From NCBI GenBank assembly GCA_029262635.1, contig JAJCZA010000005.1, positions 124,001 through 188,000 on the forward strand: a stretch of 64,000 nucleotides of DNA, given 5' to 3'. Source of the stretch: Vampirovibrionales bacterium (GTDB lineage: Bacteria; Cyanobacteriota; Vampirovibrionia; Vampirovibrionales; Vampirovibrionaceae). The notes beneath the pieces were generated by a model that was given only the letters and a program-made list of their open reading frames with translations, had not been told where the DNA came from and did no database searches. Positions within the stretch are counted from its first letter, which is position 1; each line of letters opens with the position of its first letter. Below, in pieces: positions 17,179-25,625 of this stretch. Both the position numbers and the translations under genes were made by a program.

Positions 17179-18411
17179 TCACTGAGAGCGCTCTTTTTCG
17201 GTGAGTTCAATGTTAACAGTTTGTTTTCTTTTATTACGAATAAACGTTAACTGGATTTTATCGCCAGCTCGGCGGGACTCAATGTAATCAATAAATTGAA
17301 CTGCGTTATGTGTTGGCTTACCGTCGACAGCCGTAATAATGTCGCCCCCCAATGTAATATAGCGGTCGCCATTTTCTTCTTGGTAGCTTCCTCCCCGAAG
17401 CCCGGCCAAATCGGCGGGACTGCCCTTTTTAACCCGTTTAATGATTAACCCTCGGGAGACCGGCAGATTGAATTCTTTTGAAAGTTGAGGCTGGATTTCG
17501 ATTTCCACCTGAACTCCGAGCCAGGGACGAATCACTCGCCCATATTTCTTTAAATCGTCAACAATGCGTTTGGTTGTGTTGACAGGAATGGCAAACCCAA
17601 TGCCCGCACTACCGCCAGAGGGGCTGTAGATAGCTGTATTAATGCCAATCAGCTTCCCTTCGGTATTAAGTAAAGCGCCACCGGAATTGCCCGGATTAAT
17701 GGCCGCATCAGTCTGAATCATATTGTTGATAAAGCTCGAATCAACCCGACGGTGCAAGCTACTGATGACCCCGGAGGAAAAAGAGCTTTTCAGGCCGAAT
17801 GGCCCACCAAGCGCAAACACTTTCTGGCCAACCGCCAGTAGTTCAGAATTACCCATTAAAATAGAGGGTAAAGGGCCGCCATTGTCATTGGGATCGATTT
17901 TTATTAAGGCCACATCGTGTTCGTCGCCAGTACCAACGAGCTTTCCAATGAGTACATTACCATCCAGCAAGGTAATTTTAATACGGTCAGCATCTTCAAC
18001 CACATGGCTGTTGGTTAGGATATAGCCGTCACCCGAGATAATGACCCCGGATCCGGTCGCCTCAAACGGGAATAAACCCCAGTAGTAATCTTTGCTTCTA
18101 CCCGTCACGGCAATGTGGACAATAGCTGGACTCGCACTTTCGTACACATGAATATTCTGTTTTTCTTCCGGAGTCAGTTGTTGAGACACTTTTTCAAAAA
18201 CAGGAGAGACCTTTTTCTCTAGTCTCTGAACACTTTTCCCTTCAGACAAGCCGGGTTCGTTAGACACATTCGGCTCGGCAAAGCCCGCATTCAGGCTGAT
18301 TGAGACGTAAATGACCAAAAGGAAGAGACAGGTCCGTAAAAGCCTGAAAAGGGGTCGACGTTGAAAAACGTGGCTGTTTTGTTTGTTTCTGAGAAAATAA
18401 ACCATACTCAT
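17179..18411 (-). CDS. HtrA/Deg-family serine protease with PDZ domain
   Basis: Product of 410 aa if started at the ATG at 18411. An N-terminal hydrophobic helix (LFRLLRTCLFLLVIYVSISL) is a signal anchor, so the protein is periplasmic or envelope-bound. The trypsin-like triad is H136 (NSHVVED), D166 (HDVALIK) and S243 (GNSGGAL). One PDZ domain follows (about 300-405; RPWLGVQ, then GDIITAVDGK). Members degrade or refold damaged envelope proteins. The longer frame to 18510 would overlap the divergent prenyltransferase gene. SD support is weak (GGTAAG 9 nt upstream). Confidence 0.93.
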   Translation of the reverse strand: MSMVYFLRNKQNSHVFQRRPLFRLLRTCLFLLVIYVSISLNAGFAEPNVSNEPGLSEGKSVQRLEKKVSPVFEKVSQQLTPEEKQNIHVYESASPAIVHIAVTGRSKDYYWGLFPFEATGSGVIISGDGYILTNSHVVEDADRIKITLLDGNVLIGKLVGTGDEHDVALIKIDPNDNGGPLPSILMGNSELLAVGQKVFALGGPFGLKSSFSSGVISSLHRRVDSSFINNMIQTDAAINPGNSGGALLNTEGKLIGINTAIYSPSGGSAGIGFAIPVNTTKRIVDDLKKYGRVIRPWLGVQVEIEIQPQLSKEFNLPVSRGLIIKRVKKGSPADLAGLRGGSYQEENGDRYITLGGDIITAVDGKPTHNAVQFIDYIESRRAGDKIQLTFIRNKRKQTVNIELTEKERSQ

Positions 18412-18432
18412 TAAGGATCTTACCGGATTACC

Positions 18433-19332
18433 ATGGAGTTGACCTCCCATATGAATAGGGTTTTTAAAGAACGGCTTTTTGAATACGCGGATTTGGTCAA
18501 GTTTGAGCACACGGTTTTTGCTTTACCGTTTGCCCTGTCGGCCATGTTACTGGCTTCTCCCATCGGCGAGTGGCCTTCTGTTTTCACGGTGCTTTGGGTC
18601 TTACTCGCCATGGTGGGTGGACGTACCTATGCTATGGCAGCTAACCGGCTGATTGACGCGAATATTGACAAAGCCAACCCTCGAACTCAGGGACGCAGTA
18701 TTCCGGCCGGTCGGGTAAAAAAGGGGGAGGCGCTGGTGTTAGCCCTTGTAGCCGCAGGAGCATTGATTTTTGCGGCGTTTCAATTACCGACAATTTGCCA
18801 GGCCTTGTTACCCGTGGCGTTTGTGATTCTAACCCTCTACTCTTATATGAAACGGTTCTCTTCTCTGGCACATCTGGTTTTAGGAATCGCCTTAGGCTCA
18901 TCCGCTGTCGGTGGATGGCTTGCCGTTACAGGGGAGTTGTCCTGGTTGCCTGTGGTTTTCGGGTTTGCTGTCGTGTTTTGGGTCGCCGGATTTGATGTGA
19001 TTTATGCCTGTCAGGACGAAGCTTTTGATCGAGAGTATGGCCTGTTTAGCCTGCCTGTTGCTTTAGGGGTTGCCGGTGCCCTGACACTGAGCAAAGTGTT
19101 TCATTTACTGTGCATTTGTCTCATGGTTGCATTTGGTGTTCTGTATCCCAACACGGGAATGGGGTATTGGTTAGCCACGGGGGTCATGGGTGTTTTACTA
19201 ATCTATGAACAGCGCTTGGTCAATCCCGAAAATCTGGATAAAGTAAACGAAGCCTTTTTCGTGGTGAATGGTCGCATTAGCTTGGCAGTTTTTCTTCTGG
19301 TTCTTTTGGATAAGGGCTTTCAGTTTCTATAA
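18433..19332 (+). CDS. UbiA/MqnP-family polyprenyltransferase
   Basis: Product of 299 aa, with about eight TM helices. The two Asp-rich motifs are NRLIDANIDKANPRTQGR (N71, D75, D79) and DVIYACQDEAFD (D188, D195, D199), which bind Mg-prenyl diphosphate. The IPAG and QDEAFDREYGLFSLP stretches fit the UbiA/MqnP branch (menaquinone or ubiquinone side-chain attachment), rather than haem O or chlorophyll synthases. The starts at 18433 and 18451 are both possible. It is divergent from htrA, with start codons about 20 bp apart. No other quinone gene is in the window. Confidence 0.9.
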   Translation: MELTSHMNRVFKERLFEYADLVKFEHTVFALPFALSAMLLASPIGEWPSVFTVLWVLLAMVGGRTYAMAANRLIDANIDKANPRTQGRSIPAGRVKKGEALVLALVAAGALIFAAFQLPTICQALLPVAFVILTLYSYMKRFSSLAHLVLGIALGSSAVGGWLAVTGELSWLPVVFGFAVVFWVAGFDVIYACQDEAFDREYGLFSLPVALGVAGALTLSKVFHLLCICLMVAFGVLYPNTGMGYWLATGVMGVLLIYEQRLVNPENLDKVNEAFFVVNGRISLAVFLLVLLDKGFQFL

Positions 19333-19441
19333 ACAAAAATTAAAGTTTTGTAACACTTCTGTTCGAATGGATCAATCTCTCTTCTGGAGCATCTTTATTG
19401 TTTGAGATACTGCCTTAAACGAAAGAACAGGATACCAAGCC

Positions 19442-19849
19442 ATGACATTTAGCTCACCGATGGGCCTCTCTTTTTCAGGAGCGGCCATGCGTCCGGCTCG
19501 ACAAACGGCCCAACAGCCCGTTGCCTATTTTGGCAGTAAGCTGAACAACTCTCAAGATCAAATTCTAGAATGTCTGAACAATCTAGAATGTCTGAACAAT
19601 AGAGCAACCGCAGCCGATGTGTTAACCGACATTTATAAAATAGGACTACAACATTCTGATAAGATGCTCCCTCTTTTATTAGTAATTGTACTAACTATGA
19701 ATGAAGAGCGCGAAACCTTGATAGACGCCTTAAATCGGTTAGAGTCTGGCGGCTTTGTGTTGAGAGTTTCTGATGAGAAGAACAACCGTTATGCCTTATC
19801 AAGCAAAGGGCTGAACATGCTCAGAAAAGTATATCCAAAGATAAACTAA
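19442..19849 (+). CDS. Orphan winged-helix-like protein with LSFSG motif
   Basis: Product of 135 aa. The N-terminus MTFSSPMGLSFSG carries the recurrent motif (9-13), with a second AYFGS at 28-32. Residues 42-52 hold a direct duplication (ECLNNLECLNN) from an 18-bp tandem repeat in the DNA. The C-terminal half (DALNRLESGGFVLRV, then RYALSSKGLNML) looks like a MarR/PadR-type winged helix. No signal peptide. Just upstream of mlaE on the same strand, but probably not functionally linked. Unknown function. Confidence 0.65.
   Translation: MTFSSPMGLSFSGAAMRPARQTAQQPVAYFGSKLNNSQDQILECLNNLECLNNRATAADVLTDIYKIGLQHSDKMLPLLLVIVLTMNEERETLIDALNRLESGGFVLRVSDEKNNRYALSSKGLNMLRKVYPKIN
19564..19599 (+). repeat. 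18-bp perfect tandem duplication inside 19442 gene
   Basis: TCTAGAATGTCTGAACAA occurs twice head to tail (19564-19581, 19582-19599). The frame is kept and six residues (LECLNN) are duplicated. Identity at the DNA level suggests a recent slippage event. Confidence 0.95.
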
Positions 19850-19909
19850 CCCGTCGTAAGATACCCCTTGTCTTTTGTTTAAGGTGTTTTCTGGGGTAAG
19901 ATAGGGGGT

Positions 19910-20746
19910 ATGGTGAACCCTATTTTAATATCTGAAGAGGGCCGGGAGAAACAGCTTTTCCCCATGACCCGCCAAGCTTGGCGATGGTTTTCCAATGAAG
20001 TGCATTCGATTTTAAAAACCTTGGGACAGGCCGTCGAAATATCTATAAGCATGGGGCGCTTCTTGCTAAAAGGCCGATTAAGCGCTCGGCATTTTTTTGA
20101 GCAGGCGTCATTTGTTGGCTTGGATACACTGGGCATTGCCTTAGTACTAGTGACCTTTTCCGCGATGGTCATTGCACTTCAGGTGGCCCAAGAAATGGCA
20201 AAACAGGGCGCGGGAAGTTATGTCGGGGCACTGGTATCCATTTCTGTTCTCCGAGAGCTGGCACCTGTCATGACAGCCGTGGCCGTAATCTCCATGGCCG
20301 GATCAGCCTTTGCCGCAGAACTAAGCACCATGCAAATCACCAAACAGGTTGAAGCCCTTCGGAGCCTGCATGTCGATCCGATTCGCTACCTGGTTCTACC
20401 CCGGGTGATGGCTGGCATCACCATGATTCCCTTGATGACGGTTGTAACGGCAGTTTGCGGTATTCTGGCGGGCATGGTTGTGAGTGAGGCTCTGGCGGAA
20501 ATTCACCCTTACGTTTATCTGGAGTCCGTGTGGCGGCAAACCGAATATAAAGACGTTTTTTCAACGCTCGTAAAATCTAGCGTGTTTGGTTATATTATTG
20601 TGATTCTATCCACTTCGATTGGCTTACATACAACCGGCGGCGCAAGAGAAGTGGGTGTTGCCACAACGCGGGCCGTCGTCTGGTCTTTTTTGGCTATTTC
20701 CGTTGCGGATTATATTTTAACTTATCTTATTTACGGCAGTACTTAA
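19910..20746 (+). CDS. mlaE: MlaE-family lipid ABC transporter permease
   Basis: Product of 278 aa with five or six membrane segments. The stretch LAPVMTAVAVISMAGSAFAAEL with QITKQVEALRSLHVDP is the hallmark of MlaE/YrbE/TGD1 permeases. With the ATPase at 20772 and the MCE protein at 21707 it forms the inner-membrane complex that moves phospholipids between inner and outer membranes. A GTG at 19913 is an equally good start, because GGGGG lies only 1-2 nt before the ATG. Direction of transport is not known. Confidence 0.93.
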   Translation: MVNPILISEEGREKQLFPMTRQAWRWFSNEVHSILKTLGQAVEISISMGRFLLKGRLSARHFFEQASFVGLDTLGIALVLVTFSAMVIALQVAQEMAKQGAGSYVGALVSISVLRELAPVMTAVAVISMAGSAFAAELSTMQITKQVEALRSLHVDPIRYLVLPRVMAGITMIPLMTVVTAVCGILAGMVVSEALAEIHPYVYLESVWRQTEYKDVFSTLVKSSVFGYIIVILSTSIGLHTTGGAREVGVATTRAVVWSFLAISVADYILTYLIYGST

Positions 20747-20771
20747 AACTCAATTTTCAGGAGTGTGTTTC

Positions 20772-21554
20772 GTGATGTCCATACCTCATGCCCCCGTCGG
20801 AGAGACCATGATTACGGTCAGGGATGTTCATAAATCGTTTGGCGATAACCATGTGATTAGAGGAGTCAGTCTGGATGTTCATGAGGGCGAGGTTTGTACA
20901 ATTATTGGGATTAGCGGATGTGGGAAAAGCACGGTCCTCCGAATGATTAGCGGGCTAGAAACCTATGACAATGGTGAAATTCGCCTTGGCAACCCAAATT
21001 ATAGCTTTGTGTTCCAGTACTCCGCCCTCTTTGATTCATTAACTGTTCTGGAAAACGTGGCTTTTTCCCTACTGGAAGAACCGGACGAAGGGGGTTACGA
21101 TCGTCCCCATTATACGGAACGAGAGATTCGGGCGTTGGCCATTGACAAACTTCGCCTAATGGGACTAGAAGGCGTTGAAGACAAGTACCCCAACCAACTT
21201 TCGGGAGGAATGAAAAAGCGGGTTAGTTTTGCTCGTGCTATTGTCAGTGATCCCAAAATTATTCTTTATGATGAACCCACAGCAGGGCTGGATCCGGTGG
21301 CCTCTACCGTGGTGGAAAACTATATCTTAAAACTGCGGGACGAACTGGGAGCGGCCAGCGTGGTGGTAACTCATCAGCAATCCACCATTCACCGGGCGGC
21401 TGACCGCGTTTGTCTACTTCATGACGGGGTCATTCAGTGGAGCGGTACTCCAGAAAATTTGTTAAAAACGGATAATGCATATGCTCATCAATTTGCCAAA
21501 GGCAGTTTAGAAGGACCGTTAACCGCAAAGGGTTCTGCTGGTGGTTTTGTGTAG
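20772..21554 (+). CDS. mlaF: MlaF-family ABC transporter ATPase
   Basis: Product of 260 aa. The GTG at 20772 is chosen because AGGAG is 8 nt upstream; an ATG follows at the next codon. Walker A is GISGCGKST, the signature is LSGGMKKR (the M-K-K-R form is typical of Mla ATPases), Walker B is IILYDEPTAGLDP and the switch is VVTHQQ. It lies 25 bp after mlaE. It energises the lipid transporter. Confidence 0.95.
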   Translation: MMSIPHAPVGETMITVRDVHKSFGDNHVIRGVSLDVHEGEVCTIIGISGCGKSTVLRMISGLETYDNGEIRLGNPNYSFVFQYSALFDSLTVLENVAFSLLEEPDEGGYDRPHYTEREIRALAIDKLRLMGLEGVEDKYPNQLSGGMKKRVSFARAIVSDPKIILYDEPTAGLDPVASTVVENYILKLRDELGAASVVVTHQQSTIHRAADRVCLLHDGVIQWSGTPENLLKTDNAYAHQFAKGSLEGPLTAKGSAGGFV

Positions 21555-21592
21555 TTTTACGAATTTAGGAAGCAAGGGGACTGCTCTTTGAG

Positions 21593-21598
21593 TATAAT
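21593..21598 (+). promoter_or_regulatory. Possible -10 element upstream of mlaD
   Basis: A perfect TATAAT in the 152-bp gap between mlaF and mlaD, without a matching -35. It may allow extra transcription of mlaD. Confidence 0.3.
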
Positions 21599-21706
21599 AG
21601 GGAATAAGAGATAGGGTTTTCGCCTTTAGCAGAAATCAAAATATAGAGTCGAGATAGCCTCCAAAAGTAGAAAACACACATGATGATGACAAGGAACGCT
21701 TAACCC

Positions 21707-23053
21707 ATGTCCGCCCATCGATCCTCCACAGTGAAAGTCGGCGCTTTAGCAATTATTAGCATTTGTTTGCTGGTGTTTGTCATGATCTGGCTTCGAGGAC
21801 GAGGCATTACGGCTGGCGAGACTTATGAAGTGCGCTTCAACGATGTGGACGGCATGCGAGAAGCCGCCTCAGTCCAGATGATGGGAATTCGTATCGGCTT
21901 TGTGGACCACATCGAACCGCAGGTGGTGAACGGAAAGTACTATGTCAACGTCTCTTTTAGTATTAATAACCCGTCAATCACTCTAGCCAAGGGATCTCGC
22001 CTCTCTATTGAACAGTCAGGGATTATTGGCGAAAAATTTCTGGAAATCACTCCCCCTCAGCTCCAGGATATTACTTTAGCCACGTTTGCTGAAACCGATT
22101 ATGCCAACCAGATTAAAGCCCCCATGCCCGTAAAATTTGTTTACGAGGATGGCCTACTAACCGTCGGAAAAATCGAACGGGTCGACAATTTAAGAGACGA
22201 AAACCTGATTCGGCATAAACTGTATTACCGGATTACCCACCCTGGTGCGGAGATGCCAGAACACCCCATCTACGAGCTGAAAGAATCAGAACAAGGGGAA
22301 AGCTATCTGCTGATTGTTTCTCGAGAGCCCCGTCTGATCAAAAAACCCGATAGCGCCTTGGTGTTTACGGTTGAAGAACCGGTTCGAATCAAGCGGTTTC
22401 TTGAGATTCAAATGGAATCGGCAGAAGCCTTGAAGGTAACCAATGACAAAATTACACAACTATTAACCGATGAGACCATCGCCACACTAAGTAGTACGGT
22501 AAAAAACACCGAGGTATTGACGGCTCGAGCAACAGATGTGCTGGATAGCGCTAATGAGCTGTTCCAGATTGCCAGTGCCGACATGGAAGAATTGGTGAAA
22601 ACATCGGAACATTTGGCCAAAAACCTGATTGAGGTAAGCGATAACCTGAACGAAGTGATTGGCGACCCTCAATTGAAAGAAGATCTGGTGTCGACCATTT
22701 CCTCTATTCAGGAGTCCACCCATGGGCTGAACCAGATTATTCAGGACCCAGCCATGAAAGAAACGCTAGACTTGGTCAAGGACACATCCAAAGACGCGTC
22801 CGAACTGGTGGCATTGTTGAAAGAAACCGCCAAGGACAAGGAGTTGCAAACCCGGCTGGATCATTCACTAACCACGCTGAATCAATCACTGGATAAGCTC
22901 TCTGCCGTACTGGGTAATCTAGATAACCTGACGGATGACGAGGATCAAACCGTGAGAGGGATTATTGATGACACCCAGGAAACCACCCGTAATCTGAAAG
23001 ATTTTTCAAAAAAACTGAATGGACGATTTGCCCTGTTTCGCCTGATGTTTTAG
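21707..23053 (+). CDS. mlaD: MlaD-family MCE-domain protein
   Basis: Product of 448 aa. AAGGA lies upstream of the ATG. A single N-terminal TM helix (about 10-28), an MCE domain (about 38-125; YEVRFNDVDGMREAASVQMMG) and a long helical tail (from about 240) that would extend into the periplasm. E. coli MlaD (about 183 aa) lacks this tail; long tails occur in cyanobacterial and plastid TGD2-like proteins and in PqiB/YebT-type bridges. The C-terminus is FALFRLMF. Third gene of the mla set; outer-membrane partners are not in the window. Confidence 0.92.
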   Translation: MSAHRSSTVKVGALAIISICLLVFVMIWLRGRGITAGETYEVRFNDVDGMREAASVQMMGIRIGFVDHIEPQVVNGKYYVNVSFSINNPSITLAKGSRLSIEQSGIIGEKFLEITPPQLQDITLATFAETDYANQIKAPMPVKFVYEDGLLTVGKIERVDNLRDENLIRHKLYYRITHPGAEMPEHPIYELKESEQGESYLLIVSREPRLIKKPDSALVFTVEEPVRIKRFLEIQMESAEALKVTNDKITQLLTDETIATLSSTVKNTEVLTARATDVLDSANELFQIASADMEELVKTSEHLAKNLIEVSDNLNEVIGDPQLKEDLVSTISSIQESTHGLNQIIQDPAMKETLDLVKDTSKDASELVALLKETAKDKELQTRLDHSLTTLNQSLDKLSAVLGNLDNLTDDEDQTVRGIIDDTQETTRNLKDFSKKLNGRFALFRLMF

Positions 23054-23094
23054 TGTTTTTAAGAATTTTCAAGAAATAGAAGGTTATTTTTATC

Positions 23095-23847
23095 ATGCTT
23101 CGAACTGGAAACCCGGCTTTTAACGAGACAACCTTTCAAAATAACGGCCCTTCTCTGGCTCGGCAAGATGGGCATACCATGACCGTTCGAGGCACCGTGA
23201 ACAAAACAGCCATCCTTCTGGGCTGTACATTTACCGCCGCCATGATCACATGGAACTTGCTCTTTACAAACCCTGGCCTCGCCATGGGGCTGAGCATGTT
23301 TGGGTTTGTCGGCGGCATTATTATGTATTTTGCCATTTTCTTTAAAAAAGAATGGTGCCCGATAACAACCCCTATTTATGCGGCCCTAGAAGGCCTTTTT
23401 CTCGGTGGAATATCCATAGCCATTGAAATGAAGTATCCAGGGATCGCGATTCAAGCGGTTCTTCTGACCTTTGGCACCCTGTTTGCCATGCTCATGGTCT
23501 ATACTGCTGGGTGGATTCGGGTCACGGAAAAATTTCGCTGGGGCATGATGGCCGCTATGGGTGCGATTTGCCTAACCTATTTTATCAATATAATCCTGGG
23601 ATTTTTCGGCATGAGTGTTCCCTTTCTCCATGACGCCGGACCGATTGGTATTGGCATCAGCTTAGTGATTGTTGGGGTTGCCGCCTTAAACCTGGTCTTG
23701 AATTTTGATTATATTGAGCAGGGCGCTCGCCAAAACGCGCCTAAATACATGGAATGGTACGGCGGCTTCGGCATGCTGGTTTCTCTTGTCTGGCTCTATC
23801 TGGAAATTCTCCGGCTCCTCATGAAGCTTCGAAGCAACCAACGCTAA
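23095..23847 (+). CDS. Bax inhibitor-1/YccA-family membrane protein
   Basis: Product of 250 aa with about seven TM helices. The RTGNPAF start and the order of helices match the YccA/YetJ-like BI-1 group, some of which conduct Ca2+ in a pH-dependent way or modulate FtsH proteolysis. It follows mlaD by 41 bp and may be co-transcribed. The role here is unknown. Confidence 0.85.
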   Translation: MLRTGNPAFNETTFQNNGPSLARQDGHTMTVRGTVNKTAILLGCTFTAAMITWNLLFTNPGLAMGLSMFGFVGGIIMYFAIFFKKEWCPITTPIYAALEGLFLGGISIAIEMKYPGIAIQAVLLTFGTLFAMLMVYTAGWIRVTEKFRWGMMAAMGAICLTYFINIILGFFGMSVPFLHDAGPIGIGISLVIVGVAALNLVLNFDYIEQGARQNAPKYMEWYGGFGMLVSLVWLYLEILRLLMKLRSNQR

Positions 23848-23863
23848 ATTTTTCCAGATTTTT

Positions 23864-25528
23864 TTAATGGGGCACTGAGCCATCGTCCGTGGCAGACACC
23901 CCAAACTGATAATCAAGCGCCTTCTTTTTGTTATCAGAAGACGACTGCACCCCTTTCTCTGAAGGAACAGAGACGCCAAAGGTTCTTAATTTTGTCGTGG
24001 CACGGGTGACTCGTTCATCATCCCCTAAGAACCCCTTTGGGTTTTTCTTAGCCAGTTCCACAAAGCGAGATAGAGTTCTTATAGCAGGCTCTGGCTGGTT
24101 CATGTCCACATAGAGCATCCCCAGATTATATTGAATATCGGGATCGTCCGGCGCAATGACTTCCGCTGCCCCGTAAAGTGCCAAGGCGTTGGCTTGCTGG
24201 TTTTCCTCTCGAAGGAGTCCCGCAAAATTGATTAAAACATCCGGCTTCAATGCATGCCGGTATTCTCTAAGGGCTTTGGTGACATTGTTGTCTCGATGAT
24301 AAGCATAGCCTAACGCTTTTAACGCGGCAATATCATCAGGGTTGGCATTAAGAATCCGCTTCAGTTCGACCATGGCAGCCTGAGGATGATTAGCTTTTAG
24401 TTCGGTAATGGCCAATCGATAATGCGCCAACCAGTGACGAGAATCCCTAGCCAACACCCGAAGGTAAAAGTCTTTGGCCTGAGGCACCTCCCCTTGAGCT
24501 TCTAATAATAGTCCCTTCGCATAAAGTAAGTCGGGCTGTCCAGGAAACAAGACCAGTGACTGTTTCAGTAGTTCTTCCGTCTCTGAAAAATTCCCTTCTT
24601 TTAAATTAAGCCGCACCAGATCAATCCAGGCGGGTAAAAAATACTCATTTTGTTTTAACGTTTTTTGAAGCGCCATGGTCGCCCGTTGGTTTTCATCACC
24701 CGCCAGATGAATCAACGCCAGCAAGTAACGAGCCAGATGATCTTTTGGACGTTGACTCAAATAGGATTCCAACATCATTTGCCCGCTGTTTAAACGCCCT
24801 TGACGGTATTCTCCCCAAGCTTGCCGAATGACCCCATCTACCCTTGGGTTTTGAATCTCGGCATAAACGGAAAAACCCGATTGCGACAAGCCCGTGTTAT
24901 TTATCGCCGAAGGGCTGGGACCAACCAGAGGAGAGACGGCATTACGTTTTGATGGGTTTTCCTTTTCCTTTTTTGGATCAAGGGTAATCGTCGGTAACTC
25001 AATCGAAGTGGCCTGTTTGGATCTACGTTTTAAAGCCTCCTGCTTTGAGCGAGTCACATCAGTAGTGGTTACCCGAACAGCCTTTGCTCCCTGAAGCGAG
25101 AGGGTCACCAACGAACCCGTATTGGAACGAATTTGTGGCTGAATCCGTTGACGGGTCTGAATGGTTAGCTTGAAACCCGGTAATTCAGCTGACCCCGAAG
25201 AAGAAAGCTGAAACGATTGCACACCCTCAACCGACGCTTTCAGCTGGCTGGCCAGTTTCTTGGATTCATCTTTTAACATCGGTCCCAGTTGAACCCCTTC
25301 CCCCTCAATGATTAGGTTAAACAGATTATCATTAAAGGGAACCAGCGAAAGAATAGGGTCAAACGCACCTCCTTCCACCTGAAATACCAGATTCAAAGTC
25401 TCCGGCTCTAGACGAATAGATACAATCTGAGGAGTTTCTCCCGAACGGCTTTTTGCGCCAGAAAACGACCCAACGAAAGCCAAAATCAACACAAGCCCTA
25501 TGATAAAATAACGTGCTGTAGCTGACAT
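23864..25528 (-). CDS. Secreted AMIN-like plus TPR protein
   Basis: Product of 554 aa. A hydrophobic N-terminal segment (6-22) serves as signal peptide or anchor. Residues about 30-150 form a beta-rich AMIN-like domain (peptidoglycan-associating in PilQ and AmiC). A low-complexity linker with a Ser/Lys-rich region follows, then about eight TPRs (230-500). It lies 97 bp downstream of the 1782-residue protein at 25626, which has the same two-ended design, so the pair is probably an operon. It may be a cell-wall-linked scaffold. Confidence 0.78.
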   Translation of the reverse strand: MSATARYFIIGLVLILAFVGSFSGAKSRSGETPQIVSIRLEPETLNLVFQVEGGAFDPILSLVPFNDNLFNLIIEGEGVQLGPMLKDESKKLASQLKASVEGVQSFQLSSSGSAELPGFKLTIQTRQRIQPQIRSNTGSLVTLSLQGAKAVRVTTTDVTRSKQEALKRRSKQATSIELPTITLDPKKEKENPSKRNAVSPLVGPSPSAINNTGLSQSGFSVYAEIQNPRVDGVIRQAWGEYRQGRLNSGQMMLESYLSQRPKDHLARYLLALIHLAGDENQRATMALQKTLKQNEYFLPAWIDLVRLNLKEGNFSETEELLKQSLVLFPGQPDLLYAKGLLLEAQGEVPQAKDFYLRVLARDSRHWLAHYRLAITELKANHPQAAMVELKRILNANPDDIAALKALGYAYHRDNNVTKALREYRHALKPDVLINFAGLLREENQQANALALYGAAEVIAPDDPDIQYNLGMLYVDMNQPEPAIRTLSRFVELAKKNPKGFLGDDERVTRATTKLRTFGVSVPSEKGVQSSSDNKKKALDYQFGVSATDDGSVPH

Positions 25529-25625
25529 CCTGTTCCAAGTCTCCTCATGCTCAAGATCCCGAAGGGTTCACCTTGCGATTATACCTCAAGCCCATTACAG
25601 GTTGAATAGCTTGTTTGAATCGCCT

